Positions 29,191-38,435 of a stretch of 64,000 nt of DNA are shown here, in pieces. Origin of the DNA: CAVPJC01 sp963705155 (GTDB lineage Bacteria; Chloroflexota; Anaerolineae; Anaerolineales; UBA4823); contig CAVPJC010000013.1 in assembly GCA_963705155.1 (NCBI GenBank), positions 563,083 to 627,082 of the forward strand. Reading direction: 5' to 3'. The notes beneath the pieces are model-generated. The model was not told where the DNA came from and searched no databases. It saw nothing but the letters and a program-made list of their open reading frames with translations. Position 1 is the first letter of the stretch, and every line of letters starts with the position of its first letter. A program made the translations under genes and the position numbers.

Positions 29191-30478
29191 TCACTTTAAC
29201 GAGATGAATATCTTCTGATATTTGAAAAAGATCTTTTCGTAGATTTCAGCATTTTCCTTGATCGGCTCGATCGTCTCCCTTATCTTTACAAAATCCCTTG
29301 AGGCGGCCTGGATATTCTCATATCTGCCGATAGCAACAGCCCCACACATGGCTGCACCCACCAAAGCTGCATCGGTGGTTAATACAGTCTTGATCGGTTT
29401 GTTAAGAATATCGGCGTGCATCTGGTTCCATATTCTGTTCTTGGAACCACCCCCGACAAGATGGACCGAATTTATTTGCACGCCAGCCTTGCCAATTGCG
29501 TCCAGGATCCAGCGAATTTCAAGTGAAATCCCCTCCAGAAGTGCACGAATCAGGTGCTTTCTTTCATGATGGAGGTTCAAACCCAGAATGGTAGCCCGGG
29601 CATTTTGGTCAATTATCGGAGCATTTATGCCATTAAAGGTCGGGAAGAACAACAAGCCATCTGAACCGGGAAGGACACCTTTGGCCTCTAAAATAAGAAG
29701 ATCGAAGGCATCAAGATCTGTTTTTCGTTGCATTAGGGTTTCCAGGTCTCCGAATTTGTCTCGAAACCATTTGAACGCCATGCCGGATGCTTGAGTGTGT
29801 CCTTCGATCTCCCACCCATTTGGATCCACATGAGCTGCGCAATTGAGGATTTTAATGGATCCCTCAATGGTCTTGCAAGATAAGCTTGAATACCTGTCCC
29901 GGTACCAACATTGACCATCACCGAACCCGGTTTAACAATCCCACATCCGATGCCGGCACACTGACCATCCCCCCTCCGGCAACCAGGGGAATTCCAGGGA
30001 CAAGGTTCATATCCCGTGCAGATTTCTCAGATAAAAATCCCACGATATCTGTCGTGTCGACCAACTTCGGTAGACGATCCATTGGATAGTTCAATTGGTA
30101 GGCTATTCCATTGCTCCATACCTTTTGATCAACATCGCAGGCGAAAAGGTAGGTTCCAAGGGAGCGATCACAAACCAGCTCCTCACAACCCAACCATTTT
30201 AGCCACAAGGTTTGAGGAGGACCGATTACCTTTAGTTTTTTCCAAATCTCGCCCCCATGCTGTTGAAACCACAAGAGCTTGCTCGTACCAGTGATATAGC
30301 TGATCGGATGACCGGAGGTGTCATAATATGATTTCGCGTCCAATTAATTCCGCTATTCGTTGAGTTAAAGGAACACCCCTTTTGTCCATCCAGACGACCT
30401 GATCGGTCAAAGGATTTCCGTCCTTGTTCAACGGCACAACGGTTCCCCGTTGGATACTTAGGCAGATGGCCTTAACAA
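29191..30478 (-). pseudogene. FGGY-family carbohydrate kinase (xylulokinase-like), N-terminally truncated and frameshifted
   Basis: Sugar kinase of the xylulose/glycerol kinase fold. Segments in different frames read, from the N-terminus, AICLSIQRGTVVPLNKDGNP, QVVWMDKRG, YYDTSGHPISYITGTSKLLW, VPGIPLVAGGG, VNVGTGTGIQAYL, DPNGWEIEGHTQASGMAFKW and NSVHLVGGGSKNRIWNQMHA. Shifts lie near 30340, 29960 (a run of six G) and 29880. The first 70 or so residues, including the DxGT phosphate-binding motif, are absent. Homology ends near 30478, where base composition also changes. The sugar cannot be predicted. Confidence 0.8.
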
Positions 30479-30502
30479 TTGCCTGATACGGGCAGCCGCA
30501 CG

Positions 30503-33500
30503 ATGGAACTCACGCATGCATGGGACGACATCGCGGCGAAGATTCTGCGGCTCGACGAACACAGCCCGGCTCTGCAACGCACGAAAGATCTCGCACCGCT
30601 GGATCCTTCGGAATTGCAGCGTGAGTTTGTGCGAGAGTACGTGCCGCAACGACTGGAGGCATTCCGCACCCGATTGCTCGATCGCGCCCTCATCAGCGAT
30701 GAATTGATGGCGCAGGCGCTGAGCGACAACGGCGACTGGCTGGCCGCGCGACTCAATCGGGAATTCATGAAGGACTCAATGGAACGGCGGCAAAAACTCT
30801 TTACGATCCGATCATACGATCGGACGGTGCACCCGACGCAGATGTACGGCCTGCCCGCCGAAATGATCCTCGACACGATCGTCGCCGCGCTGGTCGCGCG
30901 GAAGCCCGTCGAGGCGGAGTGGATCGATCGGGCGGCGCAAGAACTGGCGAAAGAGTTCCTCGGGCAGAACGTCGCCATTACGTCGGAAAACGAAGCTGAT
31001 GAAATCCTGCTCGATCTCGGCACGTTGATCGCGGGCGAAGATTACGCGGGCTTGTTTACGGACGCCGGGCTGAATCCGATCCTGTCGTTCTGGAGCGATT
31101 GGGATGGCAGCAATCGCCCATCGGGGCAAGGACATCGCCTCGCCGCATCGGTCGTGATGGAAAACGTGCGCCGGTTGAGCGGCATCCTCACGTTGCTGCG
31201 CGAAGCTGATCCCGACGTGGACGTTGACGCCGAATTGCGGAAAGAACTTGAGGGGCTAGCCAAACGCGAAGAGCGCTTCACCAAAGTGCTGAATGAGATC
31301 ACGTCGTTGACGCATCAACTGGAGCAGCGCTATCACAGCCTGCTGCCGTATTCGACGGAGACCAGTTGGGCGGTGCGCCTGCACGTGAAGCGCGATCCGG
31401 CCAAGGTGATGTGGCAACACAACGATCGCTACGAACGCAAGATGCTGGAACTGCGGCAGCAGCGCCGCGAAATGCTGGAAGATTACTTCGCGCTGAACAA
31501 GCGCCTGCGCAAGCAACTGCATTCACTGATTCCGGCGATTCAAGCGAACCGCTCGTCGGAGAAATTGCTGCGCGAGGTGGTGGGCTATCGCGATATTTTG
31601 CAGCGCACGGTCATCACGCCGCGCATCGGTCAGGGCATGATCACGGCGCGCGATCAATTCGCCATCAACACCACGGTCTTCAACTTGAATGAGATCAACG
31701 CCGTCGCCGGAAAGTACGGCAATCCCGGCCTGATGCTGGCGATGCAAGTGAGCCTGTCCACCAAACCCGAAGCGCTGATCTCGCTCGACCGGAAGATGCG
31801 CATTCAACACGAGCAAACACAGCGCGAATATCCGGGCGTGGAACTGCCGTGGATCTGGCTGATTCCGTTGTTTGAAGACCTCAATTCCGTGACGAATTTG
31901 CGGCCGTATCTCGATCGGGTGTGGGAGTACGCCGCGCAAAGTCGTCACACGGCGCAACTGCCGCAAGATCGCTTCGCCGAGATCGTCACCGAAGTCTTCA
32001 TCGCCGGATCAGATTTAAGCCAACAAGTGAGTCAGGCGCGCAGCGCGTTCTTGTATCGCAAAGCGAAATACGATCTGCAAGCGTGGGCGGCGGAACGCCA
32101 AGTGGCCGAAGTGGTGCGCATCAAGTTGGGCAGCGGCGAGCCGATGCAACGGCAGGGCGGCTATTATTCACGCGTGGCCGGTGAAGGCGCGTTCATCCGA
32201 TCGGAAGACAACCGCCGCCGCTTCGTGGCTCATCTACCGGCGGCCGCGCGCCGCAGCACCGCGTATGCGGTCACACCACTGCAAGGTGTTTTCCTCGGCC
32301 GCGATCTGCGCACGTTCCAGAGCAACCTCTCGGAACAACTGCGCCTGCTGCCCGTGCGCGATTTCGTCAGCCTGCTCTATCACGTGCGCGAGGCGCAGCA
32401 CCAGCATCGCCGCGATCTGATCCGCGCCGCCGAGAGCATCGCCGAAAGCCGCCTCAGCGCGCAAAGCCGCAGCGTGCAAGAGTTGGAACGACTCACGATC
32501 GGGATGCGGGAAAATCTGTATGAAGGTTTTCTCGAAGAATTGACCGAGAATTTCAGGCATATTTTGTATGGCCGCGAAGAAGACGTCATCGGCATTCACG
32601 CCATCTCGTACTTCATCGGCCGTTCGAGTCCGCAGTGGCGCGATCGGCCCACGTCGCGGCGCACGCCCGGCACCGGCACCGATCGCAGCCAGCAAATTCT
32701 GGCGAATATCGCCGAGATGATTCCGTTTTCAAGGCAGGGCAGTTTGCTGCGCGCCATCGCGCACAATCAGGCGCAGACGGTGGTACTGGGCATCAATCAA
32801 TTGACCACCGGCCTCTTCCTCGCGCTGGAACGCTTCGCGCAAAAATCGTTCGCCGAAGCCGAGCGCGAGCGCCTCATTGCGGAACGGCTGCTGCCACACC
32901 TGCCCGTGTATGAAATCCTCAGCACGCTGCGCCTGTATCAAGACTGGAACGGCGACGTGCTCAAGCGCATCGAGCCTGCGTTCCCCGCGGGCAATTCGGC
33001 TTTTGTGGCGCTGCGCGAAGACAGCGATGCGCGCCAGCGTTATCTGCCGTTGTTCCAACAAGAACTGCTGCGGCGGCACGGCGTCAACGTCAACGACTTC
33101 TTCGTCGAAGGCGTCTTCATCCCCGAGCTTCTGCCTACGCTGCGGTCCGATTTAGCAGTGTTGCTGCAAGGCGATCTCTCCAATACCTCGATCGATCAAC
33201 TGCTCGATCACGTCTCGGGTCGTGTCGATGATCAATGGCAATCTCAGACCGCCCGATTGCTCCAGCAGCCCCGTCAGATCCAGCAGTGGCGATCGATCAT
33301 CTGGGACGTGATGGGCGATTCGATCTATCAGCGCGTGCAGAGTTTCACCGAACTTGCGACGGCGTTGTATGCGTTCTCGGCCAACCGACCGGTGGCCTCA
33401 GCCCCGACGGCCGCGCGTGAAGCGAAACTGCCGCCCGCGCTGTCGGGCTTCTTCCGCACCGCGCGCGCCGACGACGAGATGCGCAACTTCCTGATGGGCG

Positions 33501-33682
33501 CGCTGGAATATCTCGGCTCGTTCACCGAAGGCAACCTCGAGGTGCCGGTCGCCATCATCCGCGCCATGAACGATGTGGAACGCCTCGCGCAGATCGAGGA
33601 GAGCGCCCTGCCGCCAGAGAAGCAGGACGTGCTGCGGCATTGTTTGTTGCAGATCGCGAGGCTGGCAGGGGAGAACGGATAA
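30503..33682 (+). CDS. Phosphoenolpyruvate carboxylase-like large protein
   Basis: About 1,059 residues, no membrane segments, intact frame. Family clues seen: YDRTVHPTQMYG near residue 110 resembles the catalytic AHPTE motif of PEPC. The run IPLFEDLNSVTNLRPYLDRV corresponds to the LFETxxDL segment. It is followed at the expected distance by EVFIAGSDLSQQVSQARSAF (compare the YSDSxKD strand) and RIKLGSGEPMQRQGGYYS (compare the glycine-rich phosphate loop). These line up in order but key Arg and Gly residues differ, so carboxylase activity is doubtful. It is longer than normal PEPC (about 900). The ATG at 30503 lacks a clear Shine-Dalgarno site, and an in-frame TTG at 30479 abuts the composition break, so the true start may be lost. 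Confidence 0.45.
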   Translation: MELTHAWDDIAAKILRLDEHSPALQRTKDLAPLDPSELQREFVREYVPQRLEAFRTRLLDRALISDELMAQALSDNGDWLAARLNREFMKDSMERRQKLFTIRSYDRTVHPTQMYGLPAEMILDTIVAALVARKPVEAEWIDRAAQELAKEFLGQNVAITSENEADEILLDLGTLIAGEDYAGLFTDAGLNPILSFWSDWDGSNRPSGQGHRLAASVVMENVRRLSGILTLLREADPDVDVDAELRKELEGLAKREERFTKVLNEITSLTHQLEQRYHSLLPYSTETSWAVRLHVKRDPAKVMWQHNDRYERKMLELRQQRREMLEDYFALNKRLRKQLHSLIPAIQANRSSEKLLREVVGYRDILQRTVITPRIGQGMITARDQFAINTTVFNLNEINAVAGKYGNPGLMLAMQVSLSTKPEALISLDRKMRIQHEQTQREYPGVELPWIWLIPLFEDLNSVTNLRPYLDRVWEYAAQSRHTAQLPQDRFAEIVTEVFIAGSDLSQQVSQARSAFLYRKAKYDLQAWAAERQVAEVVRIKLGSGEPMQRQGGYYSRVAGEGAFIRSEDNRRRFVAHLPAAARRSTAYAVTPLQGVFLGRDLRTFQSNLSEQLRLLPVRDFVSLLYHVREAQHQHRRDLIRAAESIAESRLSAQSRSVQELERLTIGMRENLYEGFLEELTENFRHILYGREEDVIGIHAISYFIGRSSPQWRDRPTSRRTPGTGTDRSQQILANIAEMIPFSRQGSLLRAIAHNQAQTVVLGINQLTTGLFLALERFAQKSFAEAERERLIAERLLPHLPVYEILSTLRLYQDWNGDVLKRIEPAFPAGNSAFVALREDSDARQRYLPLFQQELLRRHGVNVNDFFVEGVFIPELLPTLRSDLAVLLQGDLSNTSIDQLLDHVSGRVDDQWQSQTARLLQQPRQIQQWRSIIWDVMGDSIYQRVQSFTELATALYAFSANRPVASAPTAAREAKLPPALSGFFRTARADDEMRNFLMGALEYLGSFTEGNLEVPVAIIRAMNDVERLAQIEESALPPEKQDVLRHCLLQIARLAGENG

Positions 33683-33684
33683 TA

Positions 33685-33767
33685 CCCCTCATCCCCAACC
33701 CTTCTCCCAATGGGAGAAGGGAGAGCGCGCTTCCCCTCTCCAGTGGGAGAGGGGTTAGGGGTGAGGG
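33685..33767. repeat. Palindromic intergenic repeat, CTCTCCCAATGGGAG type
   Basis: Two nested inverted repeats: CTTCTCCCAATGGGAGAAG, and an outer CCCTCA...TGAGGG with CCCCTCTCC / GGAGAGGGG. The same family recurs at 47553-47607. Elements of this look are common between genes in environmental bacteria. Lies between the PEPC-like and DUF559 genes and may form a transcript-end hairpin. Confidence 0.7.
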
Positions 33768-33791
33768 CTGAGACCAACACCATACCCAACC

Positions 33792-34202
33792 ATGAACGAC
33801 TACTATCCCCATCCGCGCACACCGCCGATACTGCTGCAAGCCGCGCGCGAACTGCGCCACCCGCAAACTCCCGCCGAACAAAAACTCTGGTCACGCCTGC
33901 GCAAGCGACAACTCAACGGCTTCAAATTCCGCCGCCAACACCCCATTGACGCCCGACACAGCGGGGCGCGCTGCCGCTTCATCATCGACTTCTATTGCGA
34001 CGAAGCCAAACTCTGCATCGAAATCGATGGTGATTCCCACGCCGGGCAGATCGAATACGATCAAGCGCGCACGGCCTACCTCCACGAATTGGAATACACG
34101 GTCATTCGCTTCACCAACCGCGAGGTCTTCCATCAATGCGAGGCCGTGCTGCAACACATCGCCGAGGAATGCGAGCGGATTGTTGAAGATGCGGCGGTTT
34201 GA
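33792..34202 (+). CDS. DUF559 family endonuclease-like protein
   Basis: 136 residues of the DUF559 (PD-(D/E)XK-like, Vsr-related) family: ARELRHPQTPAEQKLWSRLR, GFKFRRQHPI, FIIDFYCDEAKLCIEIDG and RFTNREVFHQCEAVL. The IDFYC Asp and the EIDGDSH acidic residues correspond to the nuclease core. Such proteins are widespread, often near mobile elements, and their physiological role is unsettled. An IS630 remnant follows. Confidence 0.85.
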   Translation: MNDYYPHPRTPPILLQAARELRHPQTPAEQKLWSRLRKRQLNGFKFRRQHPIDARHSGARCRFIIDFYCDEAKLCIEIDGDSHAGQIEYDQARTAYLHELEYTVIRFTNREVFHQCEAVLQHIAEECERIVEDAAV

Positions 34203-35172
34203 CTCTGAAGACGAAACAGCGATAAAATCAGGCCATAAGTTTGCGGATCAAGCGGCTGCGATGCACGGCCATATATATAGTTGGGCGATATTTGCCCGTA
34301 ATGGTTTTCACTTCAAATGGCATACCGAAAAGAAACAGCTCGAGAATTTCGACGACGTCGAGCAATTGAGTTGATAGAGCAAGGCGAACCGCGTTCTACA
34401 ATCGCACGGATTCTCGGTGTTTCACGTGAGTCGATCAATACATGGTGTAAGCAATATCTTTCAAGTGGCAATGTCGAATTAAAGCCTCAACCCGGTTGTC
34501 CACGACGGCTATCAGCTGAACAGCTTGAGACATTGCGCGCTTTGCTACTCCAAGGTGCAACGGCCCATGGCTGGGAGAATGATCTCTGGACCGCCAAACG
34601 AGTTACTGAGTTAATCCAAAGACAATTCGGAATCGAGTTTTCTTCTCATCACGTGCGAAATATTCTGACGAAGTACCTAGGCTGGACTTCTCAGCGTCCT
34701 ACTTGCCAGCTTAAAGAGCGCGATGATGGTGAAATTCAACGTTGGCTAGAACAAGACTTCCCGCGAATCCTTCGAACTGCTCAAGAAAAGTGGGCATACC
34801 TCATATTCATTGACGAATCTGGCTTCATGCTTTCACCGATTGTCCACCGGACATACGCACCACGTGGCAAGACTCCAGTAATCAAGACCAGTGATCCGCA
34901 TGGGCGTATCTCGGTTGCAGGTGCAATCACTGTGAGTCCTATACCGAAACATCTGGGGTTTCTTTGTTATCTTCTGTCAGATAACGCGAATTTCCATGGA
35001 GATTCCATAGTGCACTTCCTGAATGAACTACACGCGCGGCAAGCCGCTGGGTATCTGACCCGAAACCGAATGAAATTTGTCACCGAATGTCAGGGCCCAT
35101 AATCTTGTTGTGGGACGGTGTCTCGATACACTCATCCAAACCCGTAGAAGAATTTCTCGAGCGACATCCTAG

Positions 35173-36714
35173 TATTACAGCGCAAGGTTCGGAGCAAGAG
35201 TAGCCAATTGAGCCAATTTTGCCTTGCGATGCGAGCGATATGCGACCCAATTGCGTTTCTGGTAATACCGCACTCGCTCCAAAGCGGCCTGAATATCAAA
35301 GACAGGCGCGGGCAAGACCGCGGCCAGCAACAGACGGACTTGGTAGATTGTGAGAGCAGGCGCCTGTTCCTGAAAATGGATTCTCAAACGAACCAGGAAG
35401 TGATGAGCGAGCGCGACCAAGAGCATATGATGATGCCATCCCAACCAACTGCGCATTTCGTACTGATCCATTCCGACTTCGCCTTTGGCTTCTTCCAAGA
35501 GGGTTTCAATCGGCCAACGCATGCCGCTGATGCGCACGAACTCGCTCAGCGGCGTGTTGGCAGGAGCATTGCTGAAGTAGTATTTGATCACCGACGGGTC
35601 ATCCAGATTGCGGCGGATAATCAGCCACAATTCGCCTGCGGGCAGATTGCCGCACGACTCGGTCACGCGCAGGAAGGCAAATTCACATGCGATCGGCCCT
35701 TTACTACCTTCCTTGATGATGGCGTGAACCCAATCTTTGGGGGGAATGTTCCTCACCACGTCTTTGACTTGAACAGGACGTTGGCTGGCATACCGCAAAC
35801 GCAAGCGAGTGGGGCGACGACCACGCCCCTTCCATTTGGGCATATACACTTTGGGTTGGGTGTGCCAAATCGGGGTCGTACTCTTGATCTCGGTGAAATA
35901 CCACTTCCCCAAGTCGGCTACTCCGTCCCGAAAAGCGGGCGAATCCCCGTACACTTCGTCCGCCGCCACCCAGGAAAAGGGCAAATTGCCCCGCTTGTGG
36001 GCTTTTTGCAACAATTCCAGCCCGATTTCTGGTTTCGTCTTGTATCCCAAGTCTTCTGGAACGCCGCACGCCTTCCGTCGCTCGGCATGGTCCGCCTCAA
36101 ACCACTCATCGGGCATGAACAATTGACCCTCGACCAAACTGTAGCCTTTGCGGCTTGCGTACCCCAGGTACACCCCCACCTGCCCGTTCGCCACCTTGCC
36201 CACCGAGCCGCAGTATTGCCGCGCCACCCCCACCGAATCATCGCCCTGCTTGACCACACTCGATTCGTCAATCAGCGCAACGCCGTCCGCTTCGCCCAAC
36301 GTTTCGCCCACCATCTGCTGGTGAATGCCGATCACGGGCTCCGTTTCCCACGGGCTTTGACCCACAAAGTATTGCTGGCTTCGCACTTCCTCACCCAAGC
36401 CCAGCGCCATCTGTTCGACATTCTTGCGCGTGGCCTTGCCCAGCAAGCCGTGGACATAGAGCGTGCTTCGCCTCGATTGCTCGACTCGTTGAAAGGCAGG
36501 TTCAAACCGTTCCATGTAATTCGTCAATTCTTCCAAAAATCGCTCAACATCTTCTTGCCTCAAATTGCATTCGGGCGCTGGACAGGTTTCAGTTACAATC
36601 GGGGCAGGCATGGTTTTTTCGTCTCCTTCCCACTTGGTCGTGGTCGGAGAAAGATACCATGCCTTCCTATTCCAAACTACTCAACCTGCCCGTTCGCGAC
36701 TTTGCGCTGTAATA
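35173..36714 (-). mobile_element. IS701-family insertion sequence, intact, nested in IS630
   Basis: About 1,542 bases flanked by CTAG on both sides (35169-35172 and 36715-36718). Counting the duplicated target, an 18-bp perfect inverted repeat, CCTAGTATTACAGCGCAA, is seen at 35168-35185 and, reversed, at 36702-36719. A 4-bp CTAG-type target duplication is what IS701 elements make. Deleting the element and one CTAG joins the IS630 codons CGA CAT CCT to AGG GTT GCC in frame. Confidence 0.9.
35175..36611 (-). CDS. IS701-family transposase
   Basis: 478-residue DDE transposase with uninterrupted frame. The N-terminal region has EELTNYMERFEPAFQRVEQ and YVHGLLGKATRKNVEQMA. Catalytic acids are probably Asp in GVALIDESSVVKQG, Asp in WVAADEVYGD and Glu in MRWPIETLLEEAKGEVGMDQ. 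The stop lies only a few bases inside the left end of the element. It looks recent and possibly active, judged by the intact frame, perfect inverted repeats and undamaged target duplication. Confidence 0.92.
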   Translation of the reverse strand: MPAPIVTETCPAPECNLRQEDVERFLEELTNYMERFEPAFQRVEQSRRSTLYVHGLLGKATRKNVEQMALGLGEEVRSQQYFVGQSPWETEPVIGIHQQMVGETLGEADGVALIDESSVVKQGDDSVGVARQYCGSVGKVANGQVGVYLGYASRKGYSLVEGQLFMPDEWFEADHAERRKACGVPEDLGYKTKPEIGLELLQKAHKRGNLPFSWVAADEVYGDSPAFRDGVADLGKWYFTEIKSTTPIWHTQPKVYMPKWKGRGRRPTRLRLRYASQRPVQVKDVVRNIPPKDWVHAIIKEGSKGPIACEFAFLRVTESCGNLPAGELWLIIRRNLDDPSVIKYYFSNAPANTPLSEFVRISGMRWPIETLLEEAKGEVGMDQYEMRSWLGWHHHMLLVALAHHFLVRLRIHFQEQAPALTIYQVRLLLAAVLPAPVFDIQAALERVRYYQKRNWVAYRSHRKAKLAQLATLAPNLAL

Positions 36715-37061
36715 CTAGGGTTGCCGTTGAAGAGTTTCCTGCTCATGCATCAGAACTTAATCCAGTGGACAAAGTCTGGTTCTACACAAAGTATGATCGC
36801 CTATCCAATTATGCTCCAGCCACATTGGATGAACTCAGGCGCCGTTTGATTCAAGAATTTCTTGCCTTGGAACACAAATCCAATGTCCTCACTTGGTGCA
36901 TAATGGAAACCGGACTCGATCTGAAATTAAGATAGAGTGGCCTACAACGACGTGCTGCTGCAAATGAGAGGCGGTGGATGGGCGGATGGGGATGCGGCGA
37001 CAACGAATGGGCAACGAATCAACAGAAGCGCGTGTTCGGCGTCAGCAATGCGAATATCACA

Positions 37062-37164
37062 ATGATCCTCGAAGTGGCGATACTCACCATCCGCCCGGGC
37101 GAAAGCGCGGATTTCGAGCGCGCCTCTGCCGAAGCGCAGGCCATTATCGCGTCGATGCCGGGCT
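37062..37164 (+). pseudogene. Truncated duplicate of the antibiotic-biosynthesis-monooxygenase gene
   Basis: The 113 bases at 37052-37164 match 38921-39033 at about 90% identity, covering the spacer end and the first 34 codons (MILEVAILTIRPGESADFER). The match stops abruptly at a GC-rich repeat copy, and the rest of the monooxygenase is absent. It looks like the scar of a duplication or a recombination between repeat copies. Confidence 0.8.
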
Positions 37165-37165
37165 G

Positions 37166-37287
37166 CGGATGGGGGCGTTCAGCGGATGGTTGAAGCGGAC
37201 ACGTGCTATACGCAGTCCCACAGGGAGGCTTCGCGCTGCTGCGTGAGCGGATGCGGGCCATCAGCGGACGCTGAATCGGACAAACGG
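37166..37287. repeat. GC-rich dispersed repeat, copy A (attC-like half sites)
   Basis: Left block GGATGGGGGCGTTCAGCGGA then TGGTTGAAGCGGACACGTGCT; right block GAGCGGATGCGGGCCATCAG with CGGACGCTGAATCGGACAAA. TTCAGCG occurs on the plus strand of the left block and on the minus strand of the right block, so the unit is a loose inverted repeat. Related to copies B, C and D. Confidence 0.6.
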
Positions 37288-37361
37288 ATTGGAACAGACG
37301 CGCCCCGGCGGTGATTTGCGGCAGGTGCGCACCCCATGCTGGAAAAGGATAAACGATATCC

Positions 37362-37775
37362 ATGAAAAAAGCACAACGCAGGTGGGTCTACAGCCCACAG
37401 AAGCCATCCGTCAGTCAAGTACCGGCCAGTATCAAGGCCGAAGTGCAGCGCAAGGCTGAGCAATTTATTGAGGAGACGCTCAAGCCTCGGCACCTCAAGC
37501 CGCCGCCAGCGGACACTCAGTTCAATTACATCGTCGATATCTACGCCAAGTGGTATCGCCACTACTTCTACTTTTGCGCGAAGTACTGTGTGTCCGGCCC
37601 CAATGCGCTTGCGCCCGATTTTGAAGCGAAGTTTGCCCGCCTGGAATACACCGGAAAGGATCGCTTTGACTTGTCCTTCATGCGTTATACGGAAGAATGG
37701 ATCGAGGTTTATCCCGATCTTTCGCTGGAACAATGCTTGAAGGCCATTCGAGAGGACCCCATGTTTCAGCCCTGA
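37362..37775 (+). CDS. Conserved hypothetical protein
   Basis: 137 residues, intact, with a basic N-terminus (MKKAQRRWVYSPQKPSV). The conserved-looking core contains NYIVDIYAKWYRHYFYFCAK and FEAKFARLEYTGKDRFDLS; the C-terminus is acidic and helical (DLSLEQCLKAIREDPMFQ). I remember similar unannotated proteins in many bacteria but know no function. No signal peptide or membrane helix. It stands alone between repeat copies A and B, like a gene cassette. Confidence 0.8.
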   Translation: MKKAQRRWVYSPQKPSVSQVPASIKAEVQRKAEQFIEETLKPRHLKPPPADTQFNYIVDIYAKWYRHYFYFCAKYCVSGPNALAPDFEAKFARLEYTGKDRFDLSFMRYTEEWIEVYPDLSLEQCLKAIREDPMFQP

Positions 37776-37845
37776 GCGAGGCATCGCAGGCTTCACGGTT
37801 GCCGCTCCGTCCGCGCATCAATCACGACAGGCGCACGGCCTGCCA

Positions 37846-37950
37846 ACGGATGGGGCGTTCAGCGGATGGTTGAAGCGGACACGTGCTGCGCAGTGCTTCG
37901 TGAGCGGATGCGGCATCGGATAAACGGATGCGGGCGGTCAGCGGCGATAA
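37846..37950. repeat. GC-rich dispersed repeat, copy B
   Basis: Left block is nearly identical to copy A (GGATGGGGCGTTCAGCGGAT, then GGTTGAAGCGGACACGTGCT). The right block, GCGGATGCGGCATCGGATAA followed by ACGGATGCGGGCGGTCAGCGG, is nearly identical to copy D. The rest of the 324-base spacer 37776-38099 holds no recognisable gene; a TATACT box at 38061-38066 precedes the next gene. Confidence 0.6.
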
Positions 37951-38099
37951 GACATCGCAGGTCGTGATCGATCGTCAGGCAATGACCGACTATCGATCGA
38001 GTTGACCGACCGGCCTCGCCCGCTAATCGGTTGAAACCTGCGAGGTCTCTCCCGCTCATGATATACTCTTCTTACTCACCATGAAAGGCCTGAGAAATC

Positions 38100-38435
38100 G
38101 TGATTCATATCATCCGCACACGCGCCACTCCGCAGCAGATGAACGAGATGCTTCAGATGCTGGGGACCTACGTCAAACTGGCCGTCGATATCCAGCGACG
38201 AATCCTGGCGGGAGGCGGAACCATGCACGCCGACTGCGAGGCAGCTTTGCTCGAAGATGGCAGCCAGCAAGCGGACGTCTGGGGCGCAGATTGGAATCCC
38301 ACCACGCAGCAAGTGACGTTTGAATCCTTGATCAACATTCGCCCTCGGCAGAACAACCCCGCGTTAGAAATCCTCGATCCGAAGATTCAACAACAGGTGG
38401 CGCGCGTCACCCGCGAATTGCTGGAGGGCGTATGA
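38100..38435 (+). CDS. DUF5674 family protein
   Basis: 111 residues from a GTG start (MIHIIRTRATPQQMNEMLQM). The family core AVDIQRRILAGGGTMHADCE, with AALLEDGSQQADVWGADW and FESLINIRPRQNN, is intact. DUF5674 proteins are small, soluble and of unknown function. Its stop overlaps the next ATG by four bases, so the two are translationally coupled. A TATACT box lies about 35 bases upstream. Confidence 0.82.
   Translation: MIHIIRTRATPQQMNEMLQMLGTYVKLAVDIQRRILAGGGTMHADCEAALLEDGSQQADVWGADWNPTTQQVTFESLINIRPRQNNPALEILDPKIQQQVARVTRELLEGV

Larger units (their letters stand above)
34317..36935 (+). pseudogene. IS630-family transposase, frameshifted and interrupted by an IS701-type element
   Basis: Left part 34317-35102 encodes an N-terminal HTH (IARILGVSRESINTWCKQY) and the first catalytic Asp in IFIDESGF. 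About 47 extra bases (35040-35086) follow HAR and break the frame; past them the frame MSGPIILLWDGVSIHSSKP carries the second Asp. The gene is then split at 35172 by the inserted IS. After the insert it continues RVAVEEFPAHASELNPVDKV through NYAPATLDELRRRLIQEF to a TAG at 36935. The third acidic residue is Asp (NPVDKVW) where many relatives have Glu. Terminal repeats of the IS630 itself could not be fixed. Confidence 0.85.

Noticed and set aside
35208..36935. Long plus-strand frame of 575 residues across the IS701 element
   Set aside because: Most of it is the antisense of the IS701 transposase; only its last part, from 36716, is genuine IS630 sequence.
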